From: Lysobacterales bacterium
Lineage (GTDB): Bacteria > Pseudomonadota > Gammaproteobacteria > Xanthomonadales > SZUA-36
Length of the DNA stretch: 8,686 bases
Assembly (NCBI GenBank): GCA_030637665.1
Contig: DAOWGA010000061.1
Coordinates: 1-8,686, forward strand
Direction: 5' to 3'
Below, in pieces: positions 1-8,400 of this stretch. Below the pieces are notes generated by a model, which saw nothing but the letters and a program-made list of their open reading frames with translations, searched no databases and had not been told where the DNA came from. Every line of letters begins with the position of its first letter. The first letter of the stretch is position 1. The translations under genes and the position numbers were made by a program.

Positions 1-9
1 GGCCTGTCC

Positions 10-116
10 GGGAGGTGGCGGGTGTCTACCTGCAGGACCGTCATTTGTCGGGAACAAATGAAGAGCGAACAGGGATGTCTCGAGCGTGTCCTGCAGGTAG
101 ACACGCGGCACCTCCC
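10..116. repeat. Large imperfect palindrome with nested hairpin (candidate dispersed palindromic or MITE-like element)
   Basis: The arms at 10-38 and 88-116 are reverse complements at 27 of 29 positions; the two mismatches are G-G oppositions at 18/108 and 21/105. The core of each arm, GTGTCTACCTGCAGGAC or its complement, is perfect over 17 nt. The 49-nt interior holds a second perfect hairpin: TCATTTGT at 41-48 and ACAAATGA at 54-61 around a 5-nt loop. The element lies just past the stop codon of the leftward cytochrome pair, so it could also end or stabilise their transcript, but no U-rich tract follows it in that direction. No target-site duplication can be seen, because the left flank is only nine bases. 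It encodes no transposase. An open frame across it (15-218) has no ribosome site and looks spurious. The structure is directly visible; membership of a repeat family is inference. Confidence 0.8.
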
Positions 117-148
117 TTCCGGCATTGCTCAAATCGCGAACAAGTGGC

Positions 149-475
149 TTATTTGATTTTGAGGTCTCGCAGGCCTTCCTGTTCTGAATACCACGCGGAA
201 AGATCCGCGATATCCTGATTGCTGAGCTGGGAGGCAAAGCCGGCCATGATGGGATTGGTGCGGCGCCCGGAACGGTAATCCGACAGCGCTTGAGTGAGAT
301 AGCTCTTGTACTGGCCTGCCAGGTTGGGGTAATTCGGATCCATGCTTTGCCCGGTGGGGCCGTGGCATGCTTCGCAGACTTTAGCCTTTTCCTGTCCGGC
401 AGCGGGATTGCCCTTCGCCTGCAATGTCATCGGTAAGGCCAGCAATAGCAGAAGCAATATTGAATTCTTGATCAT
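149..475 (-). CDS. Small periplasmic monoheme cytochrome c (class I, c4/c553-like)
   Basis: This 108-residue protein should be an exported electron carrier. Residues 1-20 are a typical Sec signal peptide (Lys3, a leucine-rich core at 6-14, likely cleavage after Leu-Gln-Ala20). The heme attachment motif is C34-E-A-C37-H38, where the cysteines bind heme covalently and His38 is the proximal ligand. Met77, in Asn-Pro-Ile-Met, is the likely distal ligand. The C-terminal helix has the usual Asp-Ile-Ala-Asp-Leu-Ser-Ala-Trp-Tyr pattern at 88-96. The mature protein of about 88 residues is one heme domain, about half of a diheme cytochrome c4. Its ATG overlaps the stop of the upstream cytochrome by four bases (ATGA at 472-475) and no strong Shine-Dalgarno precedes it, which suggests translational coupling. 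An electron donor role to a terminal oxidase is a family-based guess; the physiological partner is unknown. Confidence 0.93.
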   Translation of the reverse strand: MIKNSILLLLLLALPMTLQAKGNPAAGQEKAKVCEACHGPTGQSMDPNYPNLAGQYKSYLTQALSDYRSGRRTNPIMAGFASQLSNQDIADLSAWYSEQEGLRDLKIK

Positions 476-813
476 TTCTGGTTCTTACCCAGTGAAGCAA
501 AATACGCTGATACATCCTCGATGTCGCCATCGCTCAGGCTGTTGGCCTGATTTTCCATGGTCGCATGATCCCTTTCCCCATTCCGGTAGGCCTTCATTGC
601 AGCAACCAGGTACTCGTAATTCTGGCCACCGATCTTGGGTACCTTGTAAGTAGGGTAGACATTGTTATAGCCGGGGATGCCATGGCAACCCGTGCAGGTA
701 TAGGCCTTCACTTGCCCGCTTTCAGCATCACCGGCCGCATGGGCGGCAGCGGCCGGGAACAGGGAAATGGCTGAAGCAAGCAAGGCAGCCGGAATAATCA
801 GGGTGTGGCGCAT
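472..813 (-). CDS. Small periplasmic monoheme cytochrome c (class I), first gene of the pair
   Basis: This 113-residue exported cytochrome c is the promoter-proximal gene of a two-gene leftward operon. Residues 1-27 form a signal peptide (Arg2-His3, a hydrophobic core, then an alanine-rich region ending near Ala26-Ala27). The heme motif is C40-T-G-C43-H44. Met86 in His-Ala-Thr-Met is the best candidate for the distal ligand. An aromatic-rich stretch at 49-68 follows the heme site, and a typical C-terminal helix covers about 95-108. The next gene begins inside its stop codon. The start at 813 is preferred because it yields a complete signal peptide and lies about 39 nt downstream of the predicted transcription start. 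The ribosome site is weak (GAG about 8 nt upstream). Together the two genes resemble a cytochrome c4 split into separate one-heme proteins. Class and export are well supported; the redox partner is not known. Confidence 0.93.
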   Translation of the reverse strand: MRHTLIIPAALLASAISLFPAAAAHAAGDAESGQVKAYTCTGCHGIPGYNNVYPTYKVPKIGGQNYEYLVAAMKAYRNGERDHATMENQANSLSDGDIEDVSAYFASLGKNQK

Positions 814-858
814 GGAAATCTCAAATCAGCCGGAAAATAGGGTCCAAAGCAGTCGGCG

Positions 859-887
859 ATTATACCTTCTGTTACAGCGCAAACCAA
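859..887 (-). promoter_or_regulatory. Sigma70-type promoter for the cytochrome pair
   Basis: Read on the minus strand, TTGGTT (887-882) is followed by a 17-nt spacer and a perfect TATAAT (864-859). The predicted start of transcription is near 852, giving a leader of about 39 nt to the ATG at 813. The -10 hexamer and spacing match consensus exactly; the -35 matches only its first three bases. No competing -10 of similar quality was seen between it and the gene. Confidence 0.7.
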
Positions 888-1153
888 CGATTCCGAATAA
901 AAATCAGCAGATCGATTGGCAGATTCGCAGAGTGCAGCCTTATCCCGGACCCGTCTTTTCGCAGATTTTGCCAACTATTGGGGATCTGCACCATTGGCTG
1001 CTGGTCTTTCTGTAACCGTAAGCCGCCTGAAGCCGTCTTAATAGCCGACAGAGAGCGTTTCAGAGCTATGGCCCGCTTATTGCATATCTATTGGTTGGAA
1101 GACTATTTACTGATAAAGGATTAAACGTGACATCTGGCACATAGGCATAAGTT

Positions 1154-1183
1154 TTGACTGTGTTAGTGTTGTAGTTAAATAAT
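1154..1183 (+). promoter_or_regulatory. Candidate promoter for the RND efflux operon
   Basis: TTGACT (1154-1159) matches the -35 consensus at five of six positions, and AATAAT (1178-1183) matches the -10 consensus at five of six, with an 18-nt spacer. Transcription would begin near 1190, only about 12 nt before the ATG at 1202 and at the edge of the ribosome site. That crowding makes the assignment uncertain; another start further upstream, where only weak hexamers are visible, remains possible. Confidence 0.4.
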
Positions 1184-1188
1184 ACACC

Positions 1189-1192
1189 AGGA
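1189..1192 (+). promoter_or_regulatory. Ribosome binding site of the adaptor gene
   Basis: AGGA lies 9 nt upstream of the ATG at 1202. This supports that start codon, which also gives a complete lipoprotein signal peptide. Confidence 0.6.
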
Positions 1193-1201
1193 TTACATAT
1201 C

Positions 1202-2296
1202 ATGACTTTTCTAAATTCCGGACGATTGGCTTACCAGGGCCTGTTTCTGGTTTTGCTTGCTTCTTCAGTGCTTTTACAAGGCTGTCTGGACCAGGTGAAT
1301 GGCAGTGAGGACACGGCCAGGGCCGAGGAGAAGCTTTCAGTCCCAGTTGAAGCCGCGACCGTGGCCAGTGGAGACATGGCCGCGTTCTACTCGGGAACGG
1401 CCACTCTCGAAGCCGATGAGCAGGCGATCGTGGTATCGCAGATTACCGGCGTTGTACTGCAAATCCATGCCGAGGAAGGAGATTTCGTGGAAGCCGGGCA
1501 GATCCTGGCCAAAGTAGAGACAGACCGCTACGCCCTGGAGGTCGAGAGGGCCAATGCAGGTTTGAAGCGCTTAAAGACTGATTTTCAGCGCAAGAAAGAA
1601 TTGTTCCAGAAAAAACTGGTCAGCGCCGAGGACTTCGAGCGTGTAAGCGCTGAATACGATGCACAAAAAGCCGCTTATGACCTGGCCAGGCTCGATCTCG
1701 AGTACACCAGCATTCGCGCACCGATCAGTGGCTATGTTTCAGAGCGGATGGCGCGCGCCGGTAACCTGGTTAAGCTACATCAGCCGGTTTTTCGGGTGAC
1801 CAGTTACGACCCCTTACTGGCCGTACTGCACGTGCCGGAGCGTGAACTACGGGTGCTGCGTAAAGGCCTGCAGGTTTCGATGTCACTCGATGCATGGCCC
1901 GGAGAAGTGTTCCAGGGTGAAGTCATTCGTATCAGCCCGGTGGTTGATCCGGGCACCGGAACATTCCGGGTAACTGCCGAAATCACGGACCGTAAGCAGA
2001 TGTTGAAACCGGGCTTGTTCGGACGGGTGGAAATACTCCATGACCTGCACAAAGACGTGCCGGTCATACCGCGCAGCGCGGTCATCACCGAAGATGAACT
2101 CAGCCACGTATTCGTCATCAGTGATGAAGGCAGCGCCATCCGCCGCGCCATTCAACTGGGTTATGAGCGTGAAGGCATGATCGAGGTGGCCGAAGGCCTG
2201 AGCAAAGGTGAAACCGTAGTGACGGCAGGCAAGGCCAGCCTGAGCGATGGCACGCGAGTCGAGGTGGTCGGTCAAGACCTGAATCCGGGCGCGTGA
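1202..2296 (+). CDS. RND efflux periplasmic adaptor (membrane-fusion protein), lipoprotein
   Basis: This 364-residue adaptor should bridge the inner-membrane RND permeases and an outer-membrane channel. Residues 1-27 are a lipoprotein signal peptide ending in Leu-Leu-Gln-Gly-Cys28, so the mature protein would be lipid-anchored at Cys28. The +2 residue is Leu and +3 is Asp, so inner- versus outer-membrane sorting cannot be settled from this. The first half of a lipoyl-like domain lies at about 75-107 (Gly83, Glu92-Gly93, Gly99-Gln100), a charged alpha-helical hairpin at about 108-170, and the second lipoyl half around Arg172-Ala-Pro-Ile-Ser-Gly177. Beta-barrel and membrane-proximal domains follow from about 200, including a Val-Asp-Pro-Gly-Thr-Gly-Thr-Phe segment typical of the family and a Leu-Lys-Pro-Gly-Leu-Phe-Gly-Arg motif. 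Length is normal. It is the first gene of the operon, 16 nt from the first permease. Substrate cannot be read from it. Confidence 0.95.
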   Translation: MTFLNSGRLAYQGLFLVLLASSVLLQGCLDQVNGSEDTARAEEKLSVPVEAATVASGDMAAFYSGTATLEADEQAIVVSQITGVVLQIHAEEGDFVEAGQILAKVETDRYALEVERANAGLKRLKTDFQRKKELFQKKLVSAEDFERVSAEYDAQKAAYDLARLDLEYTSIRAPISGYVSERMARAGNLVKLHQPVFRVTSYDPLLAVLHVPERELRVLRKGLQVSMSLDAWPGEVFQGEVIRISPVVDPGTGTFRVTAEITDRKQMLKPGLFGRVEILHDLHKDVPVIPRSAVITEDELSHVFVISDEGSAIRRAIQLGYEREGMIEVAEGLSKGETVVTAGKASLSDGTRVEVVGQDLNPGA

Positions 2297-2312
2297 GCCC
2301 AGGGCCTAGACG

Positions 2313-5300
2313 ATGAAACTGGTTGAAATCGCCACGCGCCGACGCGTGGCCATCTCCATGGCGGCGGTTACCCTGGTTCTGTTCGGGCTGATCGCCCTGA
2401 AGGACCTGAAGGTCAACCTGCTGCCCGATCTTTCCTACCCGACGTTGACGGTCCGCACCGAATACCGGGGCGCGGCTCCGGAGGAAATCGAAACACTGCT
2501 GACCCGCCCGGTTGAAGAGGCTGTCGGTGTGGTCAAGAACGTGGGCAGCGTCAAGTCGGTTTCCCGCGCCGGGCAGTCCGACGTCATTCTGGAATTCGCA
2601 TGGGGCACGAACATGGACCGTGCGGGTCTCGATGTGCGGGAGAAACTCGAAGTTCTGCAATTGCCGCTGGAGGCCAGCAGACCCCTGTTGCTTCGTTTCA
2701 ATCCCGCAACCGATCCGATCATGCGCTTCGGCTTGATTTCTGCAAGTTCCGAGGAAGCCTCACTCAAAGCTTTGCGCCGCTACGCAGATGAGGAAATCAA
2801 GAAGCTGCTGGAGCCGGTGGAGGGTGTGGCCGCGGTCAAGATCAGCGGCGGGCTCGAGGATGAAATCCAGATCGAAATCGATCAGCGGAAAATGGCGCAG
2901 CTCAACTTGTCCCTGGATATGCTCAGTGCGCGCCTGGCCGCTGAAAATGTCAATGTGTCTGCCGGCAGGCTGGAAGAGGGCGCCCAGCGCTACCTGGTGC
3001 GTACGATCAACCAGTTTGGCTCGATAGAGGAATTTGGTGGATTGATCATCGCGCCCGGCGAGACCCGTCCGGTTTACCTGCGTGATATAGCCAATGTCCG
3101 GGCCGGCTACAGCGAGCGTGAAGCCATCATTCGGATGAACGGCCAGGAAGCCGTCGAAGTCGCCATCTACAAGGAAGGCGACGCCAATACAGTCAGTGTT
3201 GCGCGGGGCGTCAGTAAGCGCATCGAGAGCCTGTCGGAAAATTTGCCGCAGGGCATGTCGATGGAGAAAGTCGATGACCAGTCCATCTTCATCGACCGCG
3301 CCATCAGCGAAGTCGTCACTGCGGCCATCCTCGGCGGCCTGCTGGCGATTCTGGTGATTTTCCTGTTTTTGCGCAATATCTGGTTCACATTCACCATCGC
3401 GCTGTCCATACCGGTTTCCATCATCGCCACTTTTTTCCTGATGGGGCAGGCGGGTATCTCATTGAATATCATGTCGCTGGGTGGCATCGCCCTGGCCACC
3501 GGCTTGCTGGTGGACAATGCCATCGTGGTATTGGAAAACATCTCGCGTTACCGGGCGCAGGGCGAGGGACTGGTGAACGCCGCGATCAAAGGCGCCAGTG
3601 AGGTCGGCGGAGCGGTCATTGCCGCCACCCTGACCACCATTGCTGTGTTCCTGCCGCTGGCCTTTGTCGATGGTGTGGCCGGGCAACTGTTCCGCGACCA
3701 GGCCCTGACTGTTACCTTTGCGCTGGCCATCTCGCTGGCGGTCGCGGTGACCCTGATCCCGATGATGGCCTCAGCCAGGGGCCACAAGTCACTGGTACGC
3801 GCCAGGGAAAATAACGGAGCCAGCAGCCGCTTCGGCAGTTGGTTTTCAGGCAAGTATGGCGGCATGCTCAACTGGGCTTTGACCCACCGTTTCCTGACGC
3901 TGGCCGCATCCACGGTCCTGCTGGTTGTCGCCGTCTTGATGCTAAGCACCGTCGGCACGGAGTTGGTGCCCCAGCTGGACCAGGGCCGTTTCAATGTCAC
4001 GCTTGAAGCAACCCCGGGCACACCGCTGGAGGAGACCGACCGGATCGGGGGTGAACTACAACGCATGGCGGCAGGTGACCCCAATGTCGCCACCATTTAC
4101 GGCGTGGCGGGTTCAGGCAATAGAATCGACGCCAATCCGACAGAAAGCGGTGAAAACATTGCCCGGATGTTGGTGGTGATGAATCCTGAAGCAAGCGCAG
4201 GCGACCAACAACGCGTGATTCGGGATCTCAGGAACAGGGCCCGCGATACTGCCGGCCTGGATGCGAATTTCTCTGCACCGGAATTACTCAGCTTTGACAA
4301 GCCGCTGGAAATTGAAATCCAGGGCTACGATCTGGATTCATTGCGCACGGCCAGCAGCGAAGTCCTGCGCCGCCTGCGCCATTCGGATCGCTTTGCCGAT
4401 GTGGAGTCGAGCCTGGAACGCGGCCATCCCGAAATCCAGATCTTTTTTGACCAGGAGCGGGCCGCGGCGCTGGGCCTGACGGTGAAGGAGATTTCTGACC
4501 AGGTGGTGGGCAAAATACGCGGCCAGGTCGCTACCCGTTACAGCTGGCGCGACCGCAAGATCGATGTGCTGGTGCGCCTGTCCGAGGACGAGCGCCAGTC
4601 CATCGCCTCCGTGCGTGAATTAATTGTGAACCCGCAGAGCGAGCACCCGGTGCCGCTGTCGTCCGTGGCTGAAATCCGGGTTGCAGAAGGCCCGGCGGAA
4701 ATCCGCCGCGGCAACCAGGAGCGCATGGCCCTGGTCCAAGCCAATCTTGCGCATGGCGACCTGGGTAGTGCGGTTGAAGAGGCTGAAACGCTGCTGGCGG
4801 ACATGCAATTACCCTACGGCCTGACCATGAATATCACCGGGCAGAGCGAAGAAATGGAAGCTTCATTCAAGTCCCTGATGTTTGCCCTGGGCCTGGCGGT
4901 GTTCCTGGTCTACCTGGTGATGGCTGCGCAGTTCGAGTCCCTGCTACACCCCTTTGTCATTTTATTCTCCATCCCGCTGGCGGCCGTTGGCGTGGCGCTG
5001 GCCCTGTGGCTGACCGACACCAGCCTCAGCGTGATCGTGTTCATCGGCCTGATCATGCTGGCCGGCATCGTGGTGAACAATGCCATCGTGCTGCTGGACC
5101 TGATCAACCAGTTGCGCGAGCGCGGCATGGACCGGATCAGCGCCATCACGGAAGGCGCCAGACTTCGCTTGCGGCCCATCATGATGACCACTCTGACCAC
5201 GGTGCTCGGCCTGTTGCCGATGGCGCTGGGGCTGGGTGAAGGCTCCGAGATGCGCACACCGATGGCTATTACAGTGATCGGGGGCTTGCTGACATCCACG

Positions 5301-5444
5301 ATGCTGACGCTGTTGGTCGTTCCGGTGATGTATTCGCTGTTGGACCGCCGGCAGGACGTGGTCCCTGTTGAAAGCGACGCTGTATCAACAGACGACTTGC
5401 CCGGGCCGGGCGGCCAATTCCACAGCGTTGCAGCCAGCAGCTGA
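2313..5444 (+). CDS. RND efflux transporter permease, first of two
   Basis: This 1043-residue inner-membrane permease of the AcrB/HAE-like RND superfamily should drive proton-coupled export. It has the duplicated RND architecture: TM1 at about 12-30, a periplasmic porter region to about 330, TM2-TM6 at about 335-485, TM7 at about 527-546, a second porter region, then TM8-TM12 from about 855 to 1015. The TM4 relay segment reads Leu-Val-Asp401-Asn402-Ala-Ile-Val-Val, where AcrB has Asp407-Asp408. The TM10 segment reads Val-Val-Asn922-Asn923-Ala-Ile-Val, so the AcrB Lys940 position is Asn. One relay Asp is therefore kept while the second Asp and the Lys are missing; Asp-Asn versions occur in other RND permeases. 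AGGG at 2301-2304 is a modest ribosome site. The cytoplasmic tail after about 1015 is proline-rich and acidic. Length is normal and nothing looks broken. The transported compound is unknown. Confidence 0.96.
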   Translation: MKLVEIATRRRVAISMAAVTLVLFGLIALKDLKVNLLPDLSYPTLTVRTEYRGAAPEEIETLLTRPVEEAVGVVKNVGSVKSVSRAGQSDVILEFAWGTNMDRAGLDVREKLEVLQLPLEASRPLLLRFNPATDPIMRFGLISASSEEASLKALRRYADEEIKKLLEPVEGVAAVKISGGLEDEIQIEIDQRKMAQLNLSLDMLSARLAAENVNVSAGRLEEGAQRYLVRTINQFGSIEEFGGLIIAPGETRPVYLRDIANVRAGYSEREAIIRMNGQEAVEVAIYKEGDANTVSVARGVSKRIESLSENLPQGMSMEKVDDQSIFIDRAISEVVTAAILGGLLAILVIFLFLRNIWFTFTIALSIPVSIIATFFLMGQAGISLNIMSLGGIALATGLLVDNAIVVLENISRYRAQGEGLVNAAIKGASEVGGAVIAATLTTIAVFLPLAFVDGVAGQLFRDQALTVTFALAISLAVAVTLIPMMASARGHKSLVRARENNGASSRFGSWFSGKYGGMLNWALTHRFLTLAASTVLLVVAVLMLSTVGTELVPQLDQGRFNVTLEATPGTPLEETDRIGGELQRMAAGDPNVATIYGVAGSGNRIDANPTESGENIARMLVVMNPEASAGDQQRVIRDLRNRARDTAGLDANFSAPELLSFDKPLEIEIQGYDLDSLRTASSEVLRRLRHSDRFADVESSLERGHPEIQIFFDQERAAALGLTVKEISDQVVGKIRGQVATRYSWRDRKIDVLVRLSEDERQSIASVRELIVNPQSEHPVPLSSVAEIRVAEGPAEIRRGNQERMALVQANLAHGDLGSAVEEAETLLADMQLPYGLTMNITGQSEEMEASFKSLMFALGLAVFLVYLVMAAQFESLLHPFVILFSIPLAAVGVALALWLTDTSLSVIVFIGLIMLAGIVVNNAIVLLDLINQLRERGMDRISAITEGARLRLRPIMMTTLTTVLGLLPMALGLGEGSEMRTPMAITVIGGLLTSTMLTLLVVPVMYSLLDRRQDVVPVESDAVSTDDLPGPGGQFHSVAASS

Positions 5445-5447
5445 ACC

Positions 5448-8400
5448 ATGGCTCCTGCACGCTTCGCAATGAACCGCCCGGTCACCATGATCATGGTGTT
5501 CGTTTCCATGATCACGATGGGGCTGGTGGCCAGCCGCCTGCTGCCGCTGGAATTCTTTCCGGCCGTGGACATCCCCTTCATCATCCTGGACATCCCCTAC
5601 CAGGGCTCTACGCCGGAAGAAGTGGAGCGGGAAATCACCCGCCCGGCCGAAGAAGTCATATCCACATTGCGAGGCATCAAGCGGCTTGAATCAACCTCAT
5701 CTTCCAATGGGTCACGAATCGAGGTGCAATTCGACTGGGACGCCGATGTCGCGGTAAAAGCAGTTGAGGCCCGTGAACGGGTAGAAGCAATCCGTGATCA
5801 ACTGCCTGCTGATATTCGCCGCATCAATGTGTACAAATTCAATCTCACAGATCAGCCGGTACTGACGCTGCGTATTTCCAGCGAGCGCGATCTGTCCACG
5901 GCTTATGACATGCTGAACAGAATCCTGGTCAGGCCGCTGGAGCGGATAACGGGTGTGGCCCGGGTGGATTTGCAGGGCATCGAGCCGCGCGAGATCCGTA
6001 TCGAGTTGATTGCAGACCGGGTGATCGCGCACGGAATCGATTTGAATGAACTGCAGGCGCAATTGAGCCAGGTTAATTTTTCAGATTCAGCCGGCCTGAT
6101 TCGCGACAATGAAACCCGTTACCGGGTCAATCCCCGCGGTGAATTCCGCTCGATCGACGAAATCCGGGAGTTGGTCATTTCTCCGGATGGCCTGAGGCTG
6201 AGCGATATTGCGGAAATCACTTATGACAGCAAGCGGCGTGATTACGCGCGTCACCTGGACCGCAAATACGCCATCGGGGTCAGCGTTTACAAGGAAAGTG
6301 GCGCCAACCTGGTGGATGTGGGAAGAAGGGCGCTGGAGGAGGTCGATCGAATCGGCCAGATGCCTGAAATGCAGGGCATCAATCTGTTTTTCCTGGAAAA
6401 CCAGGCAGAAGGGGTCACCGAATCGCTCTCAGAATTGCTCAAGGCGGGGTTGCTGGGCGCCTTGCTTTCACTGCTGGTGCTGTACTTCTTCCTGCGCAAC
6501 ATTCAAACCACCCTGATGGTATCGCTGGCCATACCGGTGGCGATTACGATCACCCTGGGCGTGATGTACTTCCTCGGCCTGTCCTTGAATATCCTGTCCA
6601 TGATGGGCCTGATGCTGGCCGTGGACATGTTGGTGGACAACGCAGTCGTGGTCAGCGAAAGCATCCACACCGAGCACGAAAAGACACCGGATGACGCCAA
6701 AGGCTCGGCGCTGCGCGGCGTCAGCGCTGTTGGGCTTGCCGTAGCGGCCGGTACCCTGACCAGCGCCGCAGTCTTCCTGCCGATTATTTTTGGTGAAAAA
6801 GACCAGATCTCTATTTTCCTGACCCACGTGGCAATCGCCATCGTGGTATCGCTGGCCGTCTCCCTGTTGATTGCCCAGACCATTATTCCCCTGCTGGCCT
6901 CCCGTCTGGACCGGCCTGCAAGTAAAAAACAGAACGCCGCGGTCAATCATTTGCGTGATCGCTATGTGCGCCTGCTGCACTGGAACATGCGCCACCGCTG
7001 GTGGGCCGCCGGCATGGTGCTCCTGACCCTGCTCTCGGCAGCTATTCCGATGACCCTGGTGGAAACCGACATGTTTCCGCAAAACCAGTCGCGCAGGCTG
7101 TACATGCCCTATCACCTGGACGGCAGCTACCCGCTGGCCAAAATCAAGGAATCCGTCGACCGTATCGAAGAGTATCTTTATGCCAACCAGGAGCGCTTCG
7201 AAATCCGGGCGGTTTATACCTACTACAGCGAGCAGAGCGAAGGTACAGGTTCTGTCATCCTGTTGACTGATGACAAGGATTCGAAACGTTCGTCGCAGGA
7301 AATTTCGAAAGAGATCATGGAGGGTTTGCCAAAAATAGCGATCGGCCGGCCAAGTTTCGATTTTGAACGCGTTGGTGCCGGCGACAAACTCAGCATCATG
7401 CTGACCGGGTCTTCCAGCGAAACTCTGCGGGAACTGGCGGACGACGCGGTGCGAATACTTTCATCGATTGAAGGGCTCACGGGGGTGGTCTCGGCCGCTT
7501 CAGGGGGCGACCAGGAGGTCCAGGTGCGGGTGAACCGTGAACGGGCCAACCAGCTGGGTTTTTCCACGCAGGAGGTCGCACAGGCGGTCGCCATCGCCAT
7601 CCGTGGTGTAAACCTGCGGGAATTCAAGGGTGAAGAAGGCGAAATCCCCGTGCGTCTGCAGTTTCGCGAGGAAGACCGCCAGGATATAGCCGACTTGCGC
7701 GACATCAAATTAAGGAATTCGGCGGGTGTGAGTATTCCGCTGATGGCGATGGTGGAGTTTGTGGAAAGCACCGGCCCCACCGAAATCCGCCGCCTGGACC
7801 GGGCAACCGGATTGCGCGTAACAGCCCAGCTGGACGATATCAGCACTGAAAAAGCGAAGGAACTGATCAAGGCCAGGATGGAGCTGGTGAAATTGCCCAG
7901 TGGATACGAGTGGCATTTCGGCGGCGGTTTCACCGAAGATCAGGAAGCCATGCAGAAAATGCTGTTCAACATCCTGCTGGGCATCGCGATCATCTACCTG
8001 GTGCTGGCGGCCCAGTTCGAATCGCTGATCTATCCGGTCGGCATGATCTGCACAATCCTGTTTTCGGTCATCGGCGTTTACTGGTTCTTTCTGCTCACCG
8101 GCACGGTCTTCACCCTGATGGCCATGATCGGCATCCTGATCCTGATCGGCGTGGTGGTGAACAACGGCATTGTACTGATCGACCACGTGAACCAGCTGCG
8201 ATTGCAGGGCCTGCCGCGAGACGAGGCCCTGATCAGGGCCGGCCGCGAACGCATGCGCCCCATCCTGATGACCGTCGGCACCACCGTGCTGGGCCTGACC
8301 CCGCTGTGTATCAGCACCACCCAGATCGGCGGAGACGGCCCGCCATACTTCCCGATGGCAAGAGCCATCGTCGGCGGACTCCTGTTCTCAACCTTCGTCA

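Larger units (their letters stand above)
814..1201. other. Divergent intergenic region, no gene
   Basis: This 388-bp stretch separates the leftward cytochrome pair from the rightward efflux operon. I see no convincing coding frame; the plus-strand frame running through 767-1015 begins inside the cytochrome gene and has no ribosome site. It holds one strong candidate promoter (minus strand, 859-887), one weaker one (plus strand, 1154-1183), an AGCCG direct repeat at 1021-1047 and scattered GCAGAT repeats at 907-966. The last 150 bases or so are clearly more AT-rich than the flanking genes. No terminator or clear long operator palindrome was found. Confidence 0.75.

Noticed and set aside
15..218. 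Open frame of 67 codons on the plus strand across the palindrome
   Set aside because: It runs through both arms of the inverted repeat and into the antisense of the cytochrome gene, with no ribosome site; it looks like a by-product of the repeat.
767..1015. Plus-strand frame of 82 codons extending into the intergenic region
   Set aside because: It starts inside the cytochrome signal-peptide coding region, lacks a ribosome site and spans the cytochrome promoter.
1135..1150. Possible sigma54 promoter (TGGCAC)
   Set aside because: No GC dinucleotide lies at the required distance downstream of the GG, so the -12 element is absent.
5430..5475. Possible frameshift splitting one fused double permease
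   Set aside because: Each reading frame gives a complete, normal-length RND protein with its own TM1 start and TM12 end; the junction is an ordinary operon spacing.
7223..7933. Long minus-strand open frames inside the permease genes (also 4910-5593 and 6468-7115)
   Set aside because: They lie antisense to well-supported permease coding sequence, have serine/arginine- or histidine/glutamine-rich composition typical of shadow frames, and show no recognisable domain.
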